Of a DNA stretch of 33,369 nt, positions 14,843 through 21,780 are shown piece after piece. Source of the stretch: an uncultured Oscillospiraceae bacterium (lineage in GTDB: Bacteria; Bacillota_A; Clostridia; Oscillospirales; Oscillospiraceae). Location of the stretch: positions 1 through 33,369 of the forward strand of contig CAJTTS010000032.1 of assembly GCA_910579155.1 (NCBI GenBank), written 5' to 3'. Both the position numbers and the translations under genes were made by a program. The notes beneath the pieces were generated by a model, which saw nothing but the letters and a program-made list of their open reading frames with translations, was not told the origin of the DNA and made no database searches. Positions within the stretch are counted from its first letter, which is position 1, and each line of letters starts with the position of its first letter.

Positions 14843-16111
14843 ATGAGAGAATATGAACTTGTCATCATCGGCGGCGGCCCTGCCGGGTTGGCCGCGGCCG
14901 TCGCCGCCCACGAAGCGGGATTGCGCGACATCCTGATCCTGGAGCGGGACAACGAGCTGGGCGGCATCCTGAACCAGTGCATCCACAACGGCTTCGGCCT
15001 GCACACCTTCCAGGAGGAGCTAACCGGCCCCGAGTACGCCGGGCGCTTCATTGAGCAGGTGAAAAAGCTGGACATCCCCTACAAGCTGAACACCATGGCG
15101 CTGGATTTGGCCTCCGACAAGACCGTCACCGCCATGAACCGGGAGAACGGGCTGTTCCAGCTCCATCCCAAGGCGGTGATCCTGGCCATGGGCTGCCGGG
15201 AGCGGCCCCGGGGCGCGCTGAACATCCCCGGCTACCGTCCCGCCGGCATTTTCACCGCGGGCACCGCCCAACGGCTGGTGAACATGGAGGGCTATATGCC
15301 CGGACGGAAGGTGGTCATCCTGGGTTCCGGCGACATCGGCCTGATTATGGCCCGCCGCATGACCCTGGAGGGCGCCAAGGTCCAGGTGGTGGCCGAGCTC
15401 ATGCCCTACTCCGGCGGACTGAAGCGGAACATTGTCCAGTGCCTGGACGACTACGGCATTCCCCTGAAGCTGAGCCACACCGTGGTGGACATTGAGGGTA
15501 AGAAGCGGGTGGAGGCCGTCACCATCGCCCAGGTGGACTGGAAGAACCGGCCCATCCCCGGCACCGAGGAGCGCTACGAGTGCGATACCCTGCTGCTGTC
15601 CTGCGGCCTGATCCCCGAGAACGAGCTGAGCCGTTCCGCCGGGGTGGAAATCAATCCCATCACCAATGGCCCCACCGTCAATGAGAGCCTGGAGACCAGC
15701 GTCCCCGGCGTGTTCGCCGCGGGCAACGTGCTCCACGTCCACGACCTGGTGGACTATGTGTCCGAGGAGGCTGGCGCCGCCGGACGCCGCGCCGCTGACT
15801 ACATCGCCGCCGGGTGCAGGGTGGAGGAGGATTATAAGGCCCTGCCCGTCAAGTGCGAAAATGGCGTGCGCTACACCGTGCCTGTGGCCATCCGGCCCGA
15901 TGCTGCCGGGGAGAACGTCACTCTGCGCTTCCGGGTGGGCAACGTATATCAAAACAAAAAAGTGGCGGTCTATGCGGGGGATGCCTGTATTTTCAGCCGC
16001 AAGCGCCCGGTGCTGGCCCCCGGCGAGATGGAGACGGTCATCCTCAAGACCAGCCTGCTGAAGGACCACCCCGAGGCGCAGGGCATCACCGTGACTCTGG
16101 AGGAGGCGTAA
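14843..16111 (+). CDS. GlpB-like FAD/NAD-dependent oxidoreductase
   Basis: A 422-aa pyridine-nucleotide-disulfide-reductase-like flavoprotein with two dinucleotide folds: LVIIGGGPAGLAAAVAAHEAG near the N-terminus and VVILGSGDIGLIMARRMTLEG (157-177). GVFAAGNVLHVHDLVDYVSEE (about 291-311) is the usual FAD-contact strand. About 80 residues follow as a beta-rich extension. There is no CxxxxC redox pair at the usual position. It lies 15 bp after the GlpA-like gene and 4 bp before the DUF1667 gene. Together they form the clostridial glycerol-3-phosphate dehydrogenase arrangement, in which this subunit probably couples the electrons to NAD or a quinone/ferredoxin pool. The acceptor is not known from sequence. 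Confidence 0.85.
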   Translation: MREYELVIIGGGPAGLAAAVAAHEAGLRDILILERDNELGGILNQCIHNGFGLHTFQEELTGPEYAGRFIEQVKKLDIPYKLNTMALDLASDKTVTAMNRENGLFQLHPKAVILAMGCRERPRGALNIPGYRPAGIFTAGTAQRLVNMEGYMPGRKVVILGSGDIGLIMARRMTLEGAKVQVVAELMPYSGGLKRNIVQCLDDYGIPLKLSHTVVDIEGKKRVEAVTIAQVDWKNRPIPGTEERYECDTLLLSCGLIPENELSRSAGVEINPITNGPTVNESLETSVPGVFAAGNVLHVHDLVDYVSEEAGAAGRRAADYIAAGCRVEEDYKALPVKCENGVRYTVPVAIRPDAAGENVTLRFRVGNVYQNKKVAVYAGDACIFSRKRPVLAPGEMETVILKTSLLKDHPEAQGITVTLEEA

Positions 16112-16115
16112 GAAG

Positions 16116-16484
16116 ATGGAAGAGAAGAACCTGATCTGTATCAACTGCCCGCTGGGGTGTCCGCTGACCGTTGCCCTGGAGGGCGGCGAGGTCAGAACCG
16201 TCGCCGGCAACACCTGCCCACGGGGCGACGCCTACGCCCGCAAGGAGCTGACCAACCCCACCCGCATCGTCACCAGCACGGTGAAGGTGAAGGGAGGAAA
16301 GCTGGCCATGGCCTCCGTCAAGACCGCCGCCGACATCCCCAAGGGGAAGATCTTCGACTGCGTGAGGGCCATCCGAGACATCGAGCTGGAGGCGCCCGTG
16401 GCCATCGGCGAGGTGGTGCTGGCCGATGTGTGCGGCACCGGGGTGGACATCGTGGCCACCAAGAACGTGCCCGCCAAGGGCTGA
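16116..16484 (+). CDS. DUF1667 small iron-sulfur-like protein of the glycerol operon
   Basis: A 122-aa protein with a cysteine motif CINCPLGC (Cys8, Cys11, Cys15) and Cys34 in NTCPRGDAYA, a pattern like the 4Fe-4S-binding N-terminus of molybdopterin and DUF1667 proteins. It starts 4 bp after the GlpB-like stop and ends the operon. In this lineage it takes the position that GlpC, the membrane FeS anchor, has in Enterobacteria. It has no membrane segment, so it is more likely an electron-transfer or assembly subunit than an anchor. The family function has not been settled to my knowledge. Confidence 0.88.
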   Translation: MEEKNLICINCPLGCPLTVALEGGEVRTVAGNTCPRGDAYARKELTNPTRIVTSTVKVKGGKLAMASVKTAADIPKGKIFDCVRAIRDIELEAPVAIGEVVLADVCGTGVDIVATKNVPAKG

Positions 16485-16510
16485 GCGTTCCAACAACCGC
16501 AAACGGAGAA

Positions 16511-16538
16511 AGCCTCCGCCGGAGGGCGGGGGCTTTTT
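16511..16538 (+). terminator. Terminator of the glycerol operon
   Basis: AGCCTCCGCC / GGCGGGGGCT, 10-bp stem with one G-T pair and a 4-nt loop, followed by TTTTT. It starts 26 bp after the DUF1667 stop. Confidence 0.92.
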
Positions 16539-16549
16539 CGGATAAAGAC

Positions 16550-16579
16550 TTGACGGCGCGGGGCAAATGCTGGTATGCT
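16550..16579 (+). promoter_or_regulatory. Probable promoter of the HIT gene
   Basis: TTGACG (16550-16555), 18-bp spacer, TATGCT (16574-16579), directly after the glycerol-operon terminator and 56 bp before the start codon. Confidence 0.65.
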
Positions 16580-16635
16580 GGTGACGACGCAAATAAATAA
16601 ACCGGGCGCGGCCCGGCGGAAAGGACGAAAACCAC

Positions 16636-17055
16636 ATGAAAGATCAAAATTGCGGCTACTGTATGCGGGGGGAGCTGCTGGACAGCTTCGGGATCTACAT
16701 CTGTGACCTGAGCGTCAGCACCCTGATCCTCTTCCGGGAGCAGAGCCACCCCGGCCGGTGCATCGTGGCCTACAAGGACCACGTCAGCGAGCTGGTGGAC
16801 ATCAGCGACGGGGACCGGAACGCCTTTTTCGCCGACGTGGCCCGGGCCGCCCGTGCCATCCACGCCGCCTTCCACCCGGACAAGGTGAACTACGGCGCTT
16901 ATGGTGATACCGGATGCCACCTCCACTTCCACCTGGTGCCCAAGTACAAGGACAGGTATGAATGGGGCGGGGTGTTTGAGATGAACCCCGGTAAGGTGAA
17001 GCTGTCCGACGGCGAGTATGCCGAGATGATTGAGAAGATCAAAGCCAACCTGTGA
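16636..17055 (+). CDS. HIT-family nucleotide hydrolase/transferase
   Basis: A 139-aa histidine-triad protein. The catalytic stretch is HLHFHLVPK (95-103), where His95-x-His97-x-His99 forms the triad that attacks the alpha-phosphate of nucleotide conjugates. An N-terminal CGYC pair (Cys6/Cys9) can bind zinc, as in many HIT proteins. ATP- or AMP-conjugates (AMP-lysine, Ap4A) are usual substrates, but the exact one cannot be read. It is monocistronic, between its own promoter and a hairpin at 17071. AAAGGA precedes the start by about 10 nt. Confidence 0.9.
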   Translation: MKDQNCGYCMRGELLDSFGIYICDLSVSTLILFREQSHPGRCIVAYKDHVSELVDISDGDRNAFFADVARAARAIHAAFHPDKVNYGAYGDTGCHLHFHLVPKYKDRYEWGGVFEMNPGKVKLSDGEYAEMIEKIKANL

Positions 17056-17070
17056 GTTACAAAACGCGAG

Positions 17071-17107
17071 ATGCCCCGCCGGGGGAGGATAGCTCCCGGC
17101 GGGGCAT
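17071..17107. terminator. GC-rich hairpin between HIT and PspC genes
   Basis: ATGCCCCGCCGGG / CCCGGCGGGGCAT, a 13-bp stem with a 11-nt loop that may extend. There is no T-tract on the plus side. It lies between convergent genes and probably serves both. Confidence 0.65.
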
Positions 17108-17155
17108 TGTGCTGCCGATCCCGGCGCCGCGCCGGGCCTGCTTGGACGGGCAGGC

Positions 17156-17350
17156 TCAATACGCGGAACTCTCTTTGGGCATAATCAGGGCGGCGATGAT
17201 ATAAACCCACAGGGACATGCCCGCGAACGCCACCAGCAGGACGGTGACCACGCGCACAATTGTGGGATCGACACCAAAGTAACGGGCAATGCCTCCGCAC
17301 ACGCCGCAGATGACGGCGTCGGGGCCCTGGGTGCGACAAAGACGTTTCAT
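17156..17350 (-). CDS. PspC-domain small membrane protein
   Basis: A 64-aa PspC-family protein that is little more than the domain: an amphipathic start with ICGVCGGIARYFGVDPTIVR (about 14-33), then one long hydrophobic segment VVTVLLVAFAGMSLWVYIIAALI. PspC proteins sit in the inner membrane and sense or counter envelope stress; in Firmicutes they are found with Lia-type systems. AAAGGAG lies 8 nt before the ATG. It is last in the leftward group PadR, SGD-repeat protein, small Cys-rich ORF, and so belongs to the same module. The 100-bp gap before it holds an 8-bp inverted repeat, GCGGCCGC, at 17399 and 17440. Confidence 0.9.
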   Translation of the reverse strand: MKRLCRTQGPDAVICGVCGGIARYFGVDPTIVRVVTVLLVAFAGMSLWVYIIAALIMPKESSAY

Positions 17351-17450
17351 GACAAAAACTCCTTTCCAATGTTCAAACGATAGATTCGGACGGCAGAGGC
17401 GGCCGCTCCAATCCTATGCGGCGATATCGTATAAAATGGGCGGCCGCACG

Positions 17451-17651
17451 TCACATCGGCCTGGGGATGGACCCGCAGGGGCCGCACCCGGAGAAGGGGA
17501 GCGGGCCGGCGCAGGGGCACAGGTTCGGCTCGGTGGAGCAGGGGGCGGAGCGCCTCTGGCGGCCCGCCGCGCCCAGGACAATGCCTGCCCCGGAGACCAG
17601 GGGGCCGTGGATGCCGGAATGGAACGGTTGCTTCGCAGAGGAGGACTTCAT
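17451..17651 (-). CDS. Small Cys/Pro/Gly-rich protein, unknown
   Basis: A 66-aa ORF beginning MKSSSAKQPFHSGIHGPLVS and ending in a Cys-rich stretch, with cysteines in the contexts APCSTE, NLCPCAG, FSGCGPCG. Support for a real gene: AAAGGAG lies 8 nt before its ATG, the start is 18 bp after the SGD-repeat gene's stop codon on the same strand, and most codons end in G or C like the neighbours. No family recognised. The CPC and CGPC groups suggest metal or disulfide chemistry. No export signal is clear. Confidence is moderate because it is short. Confidence 0.5.
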   Translation of the reverse strand: MKSSSAKQPFHSGIHGPLVSGAGIVLGAAGRQRRSAPCSTEPNLCPCAGPLPFSGCGPCGSIPRPM

Positions 17652-17668
17652 GGGAAACGCTCCTTTCG

Positions 17669-19399
17669 TCAATAGCGCTCCAGCGACACGTCGCCGCTGA
17701 TTGAGGTGATAGAGTAGGCGGGGCCGGAACCGTCGCCGTAAACGGCCGCGCCGTTGACATAGCTGACGGGGAAGTCGCAGCCCATCTCGCCGCTGACGGT
17801 CTTCATCCGCACGGAGAAGGGCCCCGCGTCGGGCAGTCGGGCCTGACAGTCCCCGGACTTGGAGGACAGCTCCATGACCTGGGGCAGGACGGAGGTCTCC
17901 AGGCTGACGTCGCCGCTCATGGTGACACCGTGGAAGCGGCCTGCCGGTCCCTCCATCTCGATGTCGCCGCTGGCGGACTTCAACACCGCCTCGTCCGCCT
18001 GACCCCGGATGGAGATGTCGCCGCTCATGGTTTCGGCGTGGAGGTTGGCGCAGGTCCCCTTCAGGTCCAGGTCGCCGCTGGCGGACTTGAATCTCAGCGT
18101 GCGGCAGGCCTTCAGTCGGGCGCTCAGATCGCCGCTGGCGGTGCTGACGGTGAGCTGGCCGATGTCCAGCCCCTCCCGGTCGATGTCCACATCGCCGCTG
18201 GCGGTGGTGACGGAGATCATCTCCCAGAAGCGGCAGGGCAGGAACAGCTCCACGTCGGCGGAGCCGATCCCCCGGCGGGAGAAGAAGGAGGAGCTGGCGG
18301 TGCGGCCTTCCCGGATGGTCAGCACCCCGTCGGCGGAGCAGGTCACGTCCAGGTCGTCCACGTCGCCGTCTATGATGACGCCGGCGTCAGGGGCCTCGCT
18401 GACGTGGATGGACACGTCCCCGGCGTTGGTGTGCACCTCGATGCCCCGCAGGTCCCGCAGGGCGGTGACGGAATAGGAGCCGTCGTCCTTGGCCTCCATG
18501 GACGCGTCCGCCCCGGAGAAATAGGGGCCTTGGGCCTGCTGGGAGCCGTCGGGATGTTCGCCCTGGTACTCGCCCCACTGGGCGAAGAAGCCGCCCTTGG
18601 TCTTGTCGTAGCCAAAGCCGTAAACCACGTCCTTGCGCTGCTTGGGCCCCGCCCCGGCGAAGAAACGGCCCTCGTCGGAGTTCAGCTCGGCCTCAAACTC
18701 CCAGCCGTCGCCGCTGGGGGGCGCGGAGGGCTGGGAAGCGTCGGGGGACTCGGGGGGCGTCTGGCCGTCGGGACGGGTGTTGAAGTGTACCCGGACGTGG
18801 CCGTTGTCCTTCTCCCAGGTGGTGCGCTGCCGGAGGGCCTCTTTGGCCTGTTTGAGGGCGGCCTTGGCCTGGTCGATGGCGGTATTGCACGCCTCCGACA
18901 CGCCTGCCAGGATGGCGTCCAGGTCGCTCTGGGGGGGCTGTGAGCCATCGCGGGCGCCGCCTTGCCCGTCTGTTGAGTCTTTGGGCTGGTAGCCATAGCG
19001 GATGTCGCCCTCAAAAGCGGTCCCGGTTTCCTCCTGCGGAGCGCCGGATTTCCCCGCGCTTCCGCAGTTGGTGTTGATGGGCTCGCCGCCGGGATTATTG
19101 ATAACGACGGTTTTACCGCTCCTGGTGGTGATGCGGGTCTGGCCCTCTTTCTGGTCGATGGTCACGTCGCCGCCGGGCTCCACACCCAGGTAGCGGAGCA
19201 GCTCGTCCACGTCTCCCAGGTCGTCCAGCGCCCGGCCAAACGCCTCTTCCTCGGACATGCCCGCCCCCGTCATATCCAGGAAGCGGCGGTACAGGTTGTC
19301 GGACAGCTCCTCAAGCAGCTCGTCCTTGGCGGCGGACTGGGGGGCGTCGGCCAGCTTGGCGGCCACGGCGTCGGCCAGCTTTACTTTCATTTCATCCAT
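17669..19399 (-). CDS. SGD-repeat (DUF4097) protein with N-terminal HAAS-like domain
   Basis: A 576-aa protein in three parts. Residues 1-75 are a helical domain (ELLEELSDNLYRRFLDMTGAGMSEEEAFGRAL) like the HAAS/DUF1700 domain that binds PadR-like regulators. A linker and coiled stretch cover about 140-200. The C-terminal half is a DUF4097 beta-repeat, with the turn Ser-Gly-Asp recurring about every 20 residues (eight SGD and one SGE), suggesting a right-handed beta-solenoid. No signal peptide or membrane segment is clear. Its start overlaps the PadR gene by 8 bp. LiaG-like DUF4097 proteins act in envelope stress. The domain order supports PadR-coupled sensing, which is inferred. Confidence 0.85.
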   Translation of the reverse strand: MDEMKVKLADAVAAKLADAPQSAAKDELLEELSDNLYRRFLDMTGAGMSEEEAFGRALDDLGDVDELLRYLGVEPGGDVTIDQKEGQTRITTRSGKTVVINNPGGEPINTNCGSAGKSGAPQEETGTAFEGDIRYGYQPKDSTDGQGGARDGSQPPQSDLDAILAGVSEACNTAIDQAKAALKQAKEALRQRTTWEKDNGHVRVHFNTRPDGQTPPESPDASQPSAPPSGDGWEFEAELNSDEGRFFAGAGPKQRKDVVYGFGYDKTKGGFFAQWGEYQGEHPDGSQQAQGPYFSGADASMEAKDDGSYSVTALRDLRGIEVHTNAGDVSIHVSEAPDAGVIIDGDVDDLDVTCSADGVLTIREGRTASSSFFSRRGIGSADVELFLPCRFWEMISVTTASGDVDIDREGLDIGQLTVSTASGDLSARLKACRTLRFKSASGDLDLKGTCANLHAETMSGDISIRGQADEAVLKSASGDIEMEGPAGRFHGVTMSGDVSLETSVLPQVMELSSKSGDCQARLPDAGPFSVRMKTVSGEMGCDFPVSYVNGAAVYGDGSGPAYSITSISGDVSLERY

Positions 19400-19739
19400 T
19401 GTTTTGATCCTCCTCGACAGAAATCAGCGCGTCCAGCAGCGCGCGGGTGTTTTCCCACTCCTGTTTTCCCTCCGCCCAGCGCTGCCGCCCGGCGTCGGTG
19501 ATGGCGTAATACCTCCGGCGGGCGCCGGGGCCGTCGTCCCCCCAGTAGGAGGCGATCAGGCCGCTCTGCTCCAGCCGCTTGAAGGCGGTGTATAAAGTGG
19601 CCTCCTTTAAGCCATACTCCCCCCGGGTGCGCTCTAAAATGTTTTTATTGATCTCATAGCCGTAGTTGTCCCCGCGCATCAATTGTGTTAAAATAATAGT
19701 GTCGGTGTGTCCGCGCAGGGTGTCCGCTGAAATTGACAT
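19392..19739 (-). CDS. PadR-family transcriptional regulator
   Basis: A 115-aa winged-helix regulator. It carries the PadR signature ILTQLMRGDNYGYEINKNIL, then TLYTAFKRLEQSGLIASYW and RRYYAITDAGRQRW. Frame is open upstream to 19862, but ATG 19739 is chosen because GGGAGG is just upstream and the domain starts here. It is first in an operon with the HAAS/DUF4097 protein (8-bp overlap). PadR proteins are usually autorepressors. The promoter region carries two copies of AGATACCTCGC, one over the core promoter, fitting autoregulation. Confidence 0.92.
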   Translation of the reverse strand: MSISADTLRGHTDTIILTQLMRGDNYGYEINKNILERTRGEYGLKEATLYTAFKRLEQSGLIASYWGDDGPGARRRYYAITDAGRQRWAEGKQEWENTRALLDALISVEEDQNNG

Positions 19740-19798
19740 GGCGTCCTCCCTTCCTGGCGCAATTCGTGTTCCAGATATCTGAGATACCCGGCCAATCA

Positions 19799-19867
19799 AG
19801 ATACCTCGCGAGGCGAAGTAACTTTGTGAGAATAATATAGCACGAGATACCTCGCCTGTCAAGGTAT
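19799..19867. promoter_or_regulatory. Candidate PadR operators
   Basis: AGATACCTCGC occurs at 19799-19809 and 19845-19855, 46 bp apart, and GAGATACC again at 19781. The second copy lies in the promoter spacer and also forms the inverted repeat ATACCT-N9-AGGTAT (19847-19867). This looks like an autoregulatory operator set. Confidence 0.55.
19834..19862 (-). promoter_or_regulatory. Sigma-A promoter of the PadR operon
   Basis: Minus strand TTGACA (19857-19862), 17-bp spacer, TATATT (19834-19839). The transcript would start near 19827 and run through the second AGATACCTCGC copy. Confidence 0.82.
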
Positions 19868-19930
19868 TTTATCAAAAAATTTTTGCGCCCTTTTTTCGCC
19901 ATCCGGGCGCAGGGAAGGAGATGGATCAAA

Positions 19931-20755
19931 ATGAGCGAATGTACCCATGACTGCTCCTCCTGCGGCGCGAGCTGCGGGGAGCGGACGGAGCCCCAGGACC
20001 TGCGCAAGCCGGCCAACAAGCTGTCCAACATCAAAAAGGTGATCGCTGTGGTCAGCGGCAAGGGGGGTGTGGGCAAGTCCGCCGTCACCTGCACCTTGGC
20101 CTCCGCCATGGCGAAGCGGGGCAGGAAGGTGGGCGTGCTGGACGCGGACATCACCGGGCCGTCGGTGCCCCAGGCGTTCAACATCCACCAGCGGGCCCTG
20201 GGCAGCGAGGACGGCATCCTCCCCGCCGTCACCGAGGGGGGCGTCAAGCTGATGAGCCTGAACCTGCTCATCGAGCGGGAGACCGACCCGGTGGTGTGGC
20301 GGGGCCCCGTCATCGCCGGCGCGGTGGAGCAGTTCTGGACCGACGTGGTGTGGGGCGAGCTGGATTATCTGTTCGTGGACATGCCGCCGGGGACCGGGGA
20401 CGTGCCCCTGACCGTGTTTCAATCCCTGCCGGTGGACGGGGTGGTCGTGGTCACCGCGCCCCAGGCCCTGGTGGGCATGATCGTCACCAAGGCGGTGCGC
20501 ATGGCCGAGATGATGAACGTGCCCGTGCTGGGGCTGGTGGAGAACTACTCCTATTTCCGCTGCCCTGACTGCGGGGGGGAACACCCCGTGTTCGGCGAGA
20601 GCGCCATCGACGCCCTGGGGGCGGAGCTGTCCCTGCCGGTGCTGGCCAAGCTGCCCGTTGATCCCGCGCTGGCCCGGGCCGTGGACGAAGGCCGGGTGGA
20701 GCGCTATGAGCCCAACCCCATGGACCAGGTGGCCCAGCGGCTGGACCAGGAGTAA
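19931..20755 (+). CDS. Mrp/NBP35-family P-loop ATPase (iron-sulfur carrier)
   Basis: A 274-aa ParA-like ATPase. It has the deviant Walker A GKGGVGKS (43-50), VDMPPGTGD (149-157) and a C-terminal CPDC (Cys211/Cys214), the dimer-bridging 4Fe-4S site of the Mrp/NBP35 family. The N-terminus carries C-x3-C-x2-C-x3-C (Cys4, 8, 11, 15), as in Nbp35 but not in shorter Mrp/ApbC proteins. It should carry Fe-S clusters to apo-proteins in the cytosol. ATG 19931 is chosen because AAGGAG is about 10 nt upstream and the Cys motif follows. A 7-bp GCGCCC-type hairpin (19884-19911) precedes its ribosome site. Confidence 0.92.
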   Translation: MSECTHDCSSCGASCGERTEPQDLRKPANKLSNIKKVIAVVSGKGGVGKSAVTCTLASAMAKRGRKVGVLDADITGPSVPQAFNIHQRALGSEDGILPAVTEGGVKLMSLNLLIERETDPVVWRGPVIAGAVEQFWTDVVWGELDYLFVDMPPGTGDVPLTVFQSLPVDGVVVVTAPQALVGMIVTKAVRMAEMMNVPVLGLVENYSYFRCPDCGGEHPVFGESAIDALGAELSLPVLAKLPVDPALARAVDEGRVERYEPNPMDQVAQRLDQE

Positions 20756-20763
20756 AATTTTGT

Positions 20764-20799
20764 AAAAACGCCCGGAGCGGCCTGGCTCCGGGCGTTTTT
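20764..20799 (+). terminator. Terminator of the Mrp gene
   Basis: AAAAACGCCCGGAGC / GCTCCGGGCGTTTTT, a perfect 15-bp stem with a 6-nt loop that ends in T5. It starts 8 bp after the stop codon. Confidence 0.95.
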
Positions 20800-20812
20800 G
20801 TCGCCTGTGCCC

Positions 20813-20841
20813 TTGCCAAACCGGGGCTGGTCTGCTACAAT
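20813..20841 (+). promoter_or_regulatory. Promoter of the kinase-like gene
   Basis: TTGCCA (20813-20818), 17-bp spacer, TACAAT (20836-20841). Transcription would begin near 20848, immediately before three Spo0A boxes. Confidence 0.75.
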
Positions 20842-20849
20842 AGAAAAAA

Positions 20850-20877
20850 TTCGACAAAGTTCGACATGATTCAACAA
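20850..20877. promoter_or_regulatory. Three tandem Spo0A boxes in 10-bp phase
   Basis: TTCGACAA (20850), TTCGACAT (20860) and TTCAACAA (20870) are reverse complements of the 0A box TTGTCGAA, with 8, 7 and 7 of 8 matches. Exact 10-bp spacing puts them on one face of the helix, as in tandem boxes of the abrB type. They lie just downstream of the -10 box, so repression by phosphorylated Spo0A is the simplest reading. Confidence 0.7.
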
Positions 20878-20958
20878 CCGCCCCGGAAGGCATTTCCAGA
20901 GAAGCGCGGGACGAATCTGCATAGCATAGCTGGAGAGGGATTCAAAGGGGGCGATGGA

Positions 20959-21738
20959 ATGGACCGGACCGGCATGGACCAGGGGACGGCCAGAACTGCG
21001 GCGGAGCTGCGGCTGCAACTGGCACAGATGACAGCGGCCAGCCAGTTGCTGGAACGCACTGCCACAGACGAGAAGAGCCGGGGATATCTGGCGGCGTTGA
21101 ATCAGAGTATTTGCCGTATGCTGCGGGTGGTGGGCCGCCTGGAGCTGACGGAGCGGCTGGGCGGCGAGGACGCGAAAGTGGAGCCCATCCTCACCGACCT
21201 GACCCGCGTGGTCGAGGACCTGGGGGACCGCCTGGGGCGGCTGCTGGCTTACGCCGGGGTGGAGCTGACGGTGAAGGCCCCGGAGCTGCTGCTTGCCACG
21301 GTGGACGAGGTGGTCATCCGGCAGATGGTGATGGAGCTGGTGTCCAACGGGGCGAGGGCGGGAAAGCATGTGCGCCTCACCCTGGCCCAGCACGGGGACC
21401 GGGCGGTGTTTACTGTGGAGGACGACGGGCCGGGCGTGGCGCCGGACCGGCTCAGCTACCTGTTTTGCAGCGCCGAGGAGGCTGCACCCGACTGGCGGCG
21501 CGGCGGCGTGGGGGTGGCCATCGCCCGGAGGGCGGCGGCGCTCCACGGCGGGGCGCTGGTGGCTGATTGCAACCAGGGCCGGGGGCTGCGGGTGGTGGCC
21601 TCCATCCCTCTGGGCGAGATGGAGGAGCGGACGCTGCGGGAGCCCGGCGTCGCCTGGGACCGGGGCGGTTTTGCCGACGAGCTGGTGGCGCTGAGCAACC
21701 TGCTGCCTGCCAAGGCTTTCCGCCCGGAGGACAAGTAA
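20959..21738 (+). CDS. Soluble histidine-kinase-like ATPase
   Basis: A 259-aa GHKL protein with the HATPase boxes of sensor kinases: N box ELVSNGARAG (126-135, Asn130), G1 DDGPGV (155-160), G2 RGGVGVAIA (181-189). The first 100 residues are helical, as in a dimerisation domain, but no HExxxP-type phosphoacceptor motif is visible and there is no membrane segment or receiver domain. The open frame begins at 20866, but that ATG has no ribosome site and falls in the Spo0A boxes; ATG 20959 follows GGGGGCG. It is monocistronic, between two terminators. A sporulation or stationary-phase role is suggested by the boxes, not by the protein. Confidence 0.8.
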   Translation: MDRTGMDQGTARTAAELRLQLAQMTAASQLLERTATDEKSRGYLAALNQSICRMLRVVGRLELTERLGGEDAKVEPILTDLTRVVEDLGDRLGRLLAYAGVELTVKAPELLLATVDEVVIRQMVMELVSNGARAGKHVRLTLAQHGDRAVFTVEDDGPGVAPDRLSYLFCSAEEAAPDWRRGGVGVAIARRAAALHGGALVADCNQGRGLRVVASIPLGEMEERTLREPGVAWDRGGFADELVALSNLLPAKAFRPEDK

Positions 21739-21748
21739 AGGATACGGC

Positions 21749-21777
21749 GGGGCGGCGCGGTTGCGCCGCCCCTTTTT
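21749..21777 (+). terminator. Terminator of the kinase-like gene
   Basis: GGGGCGGCGC / GCGCCGCCCC with a 4-nt loop, then TTTTT. It lies 10 bp after the stop and just before the end of the convergent recombinase gene. Confidence 0.94.
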
Positions 21778-21780
21778 GCC

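Noticed and set aside
13619..15004. Long minus-strand frame opposite the GlpA-like gene
   Set aside because: Low-complexity His/Gly/Asp composition and exact antisense placement to a clear flavoprotein.
17399..17447. Inverted GCGGCCGC pair upstream of pspC as a promoter or operator
   Set aside because: The octamer is its own palindrome and GC-rich; a weak hairpin is possible but no promoter is convincing.
20866..20958. Upstream ATG as the start of the kinase-like gene
   Set aside because: It lies about 18 nt from the predicted transcription start, has no ribosome site and overlaps the Spo0A boxes; ATG 20959 with GGGGGCG upstream is better.
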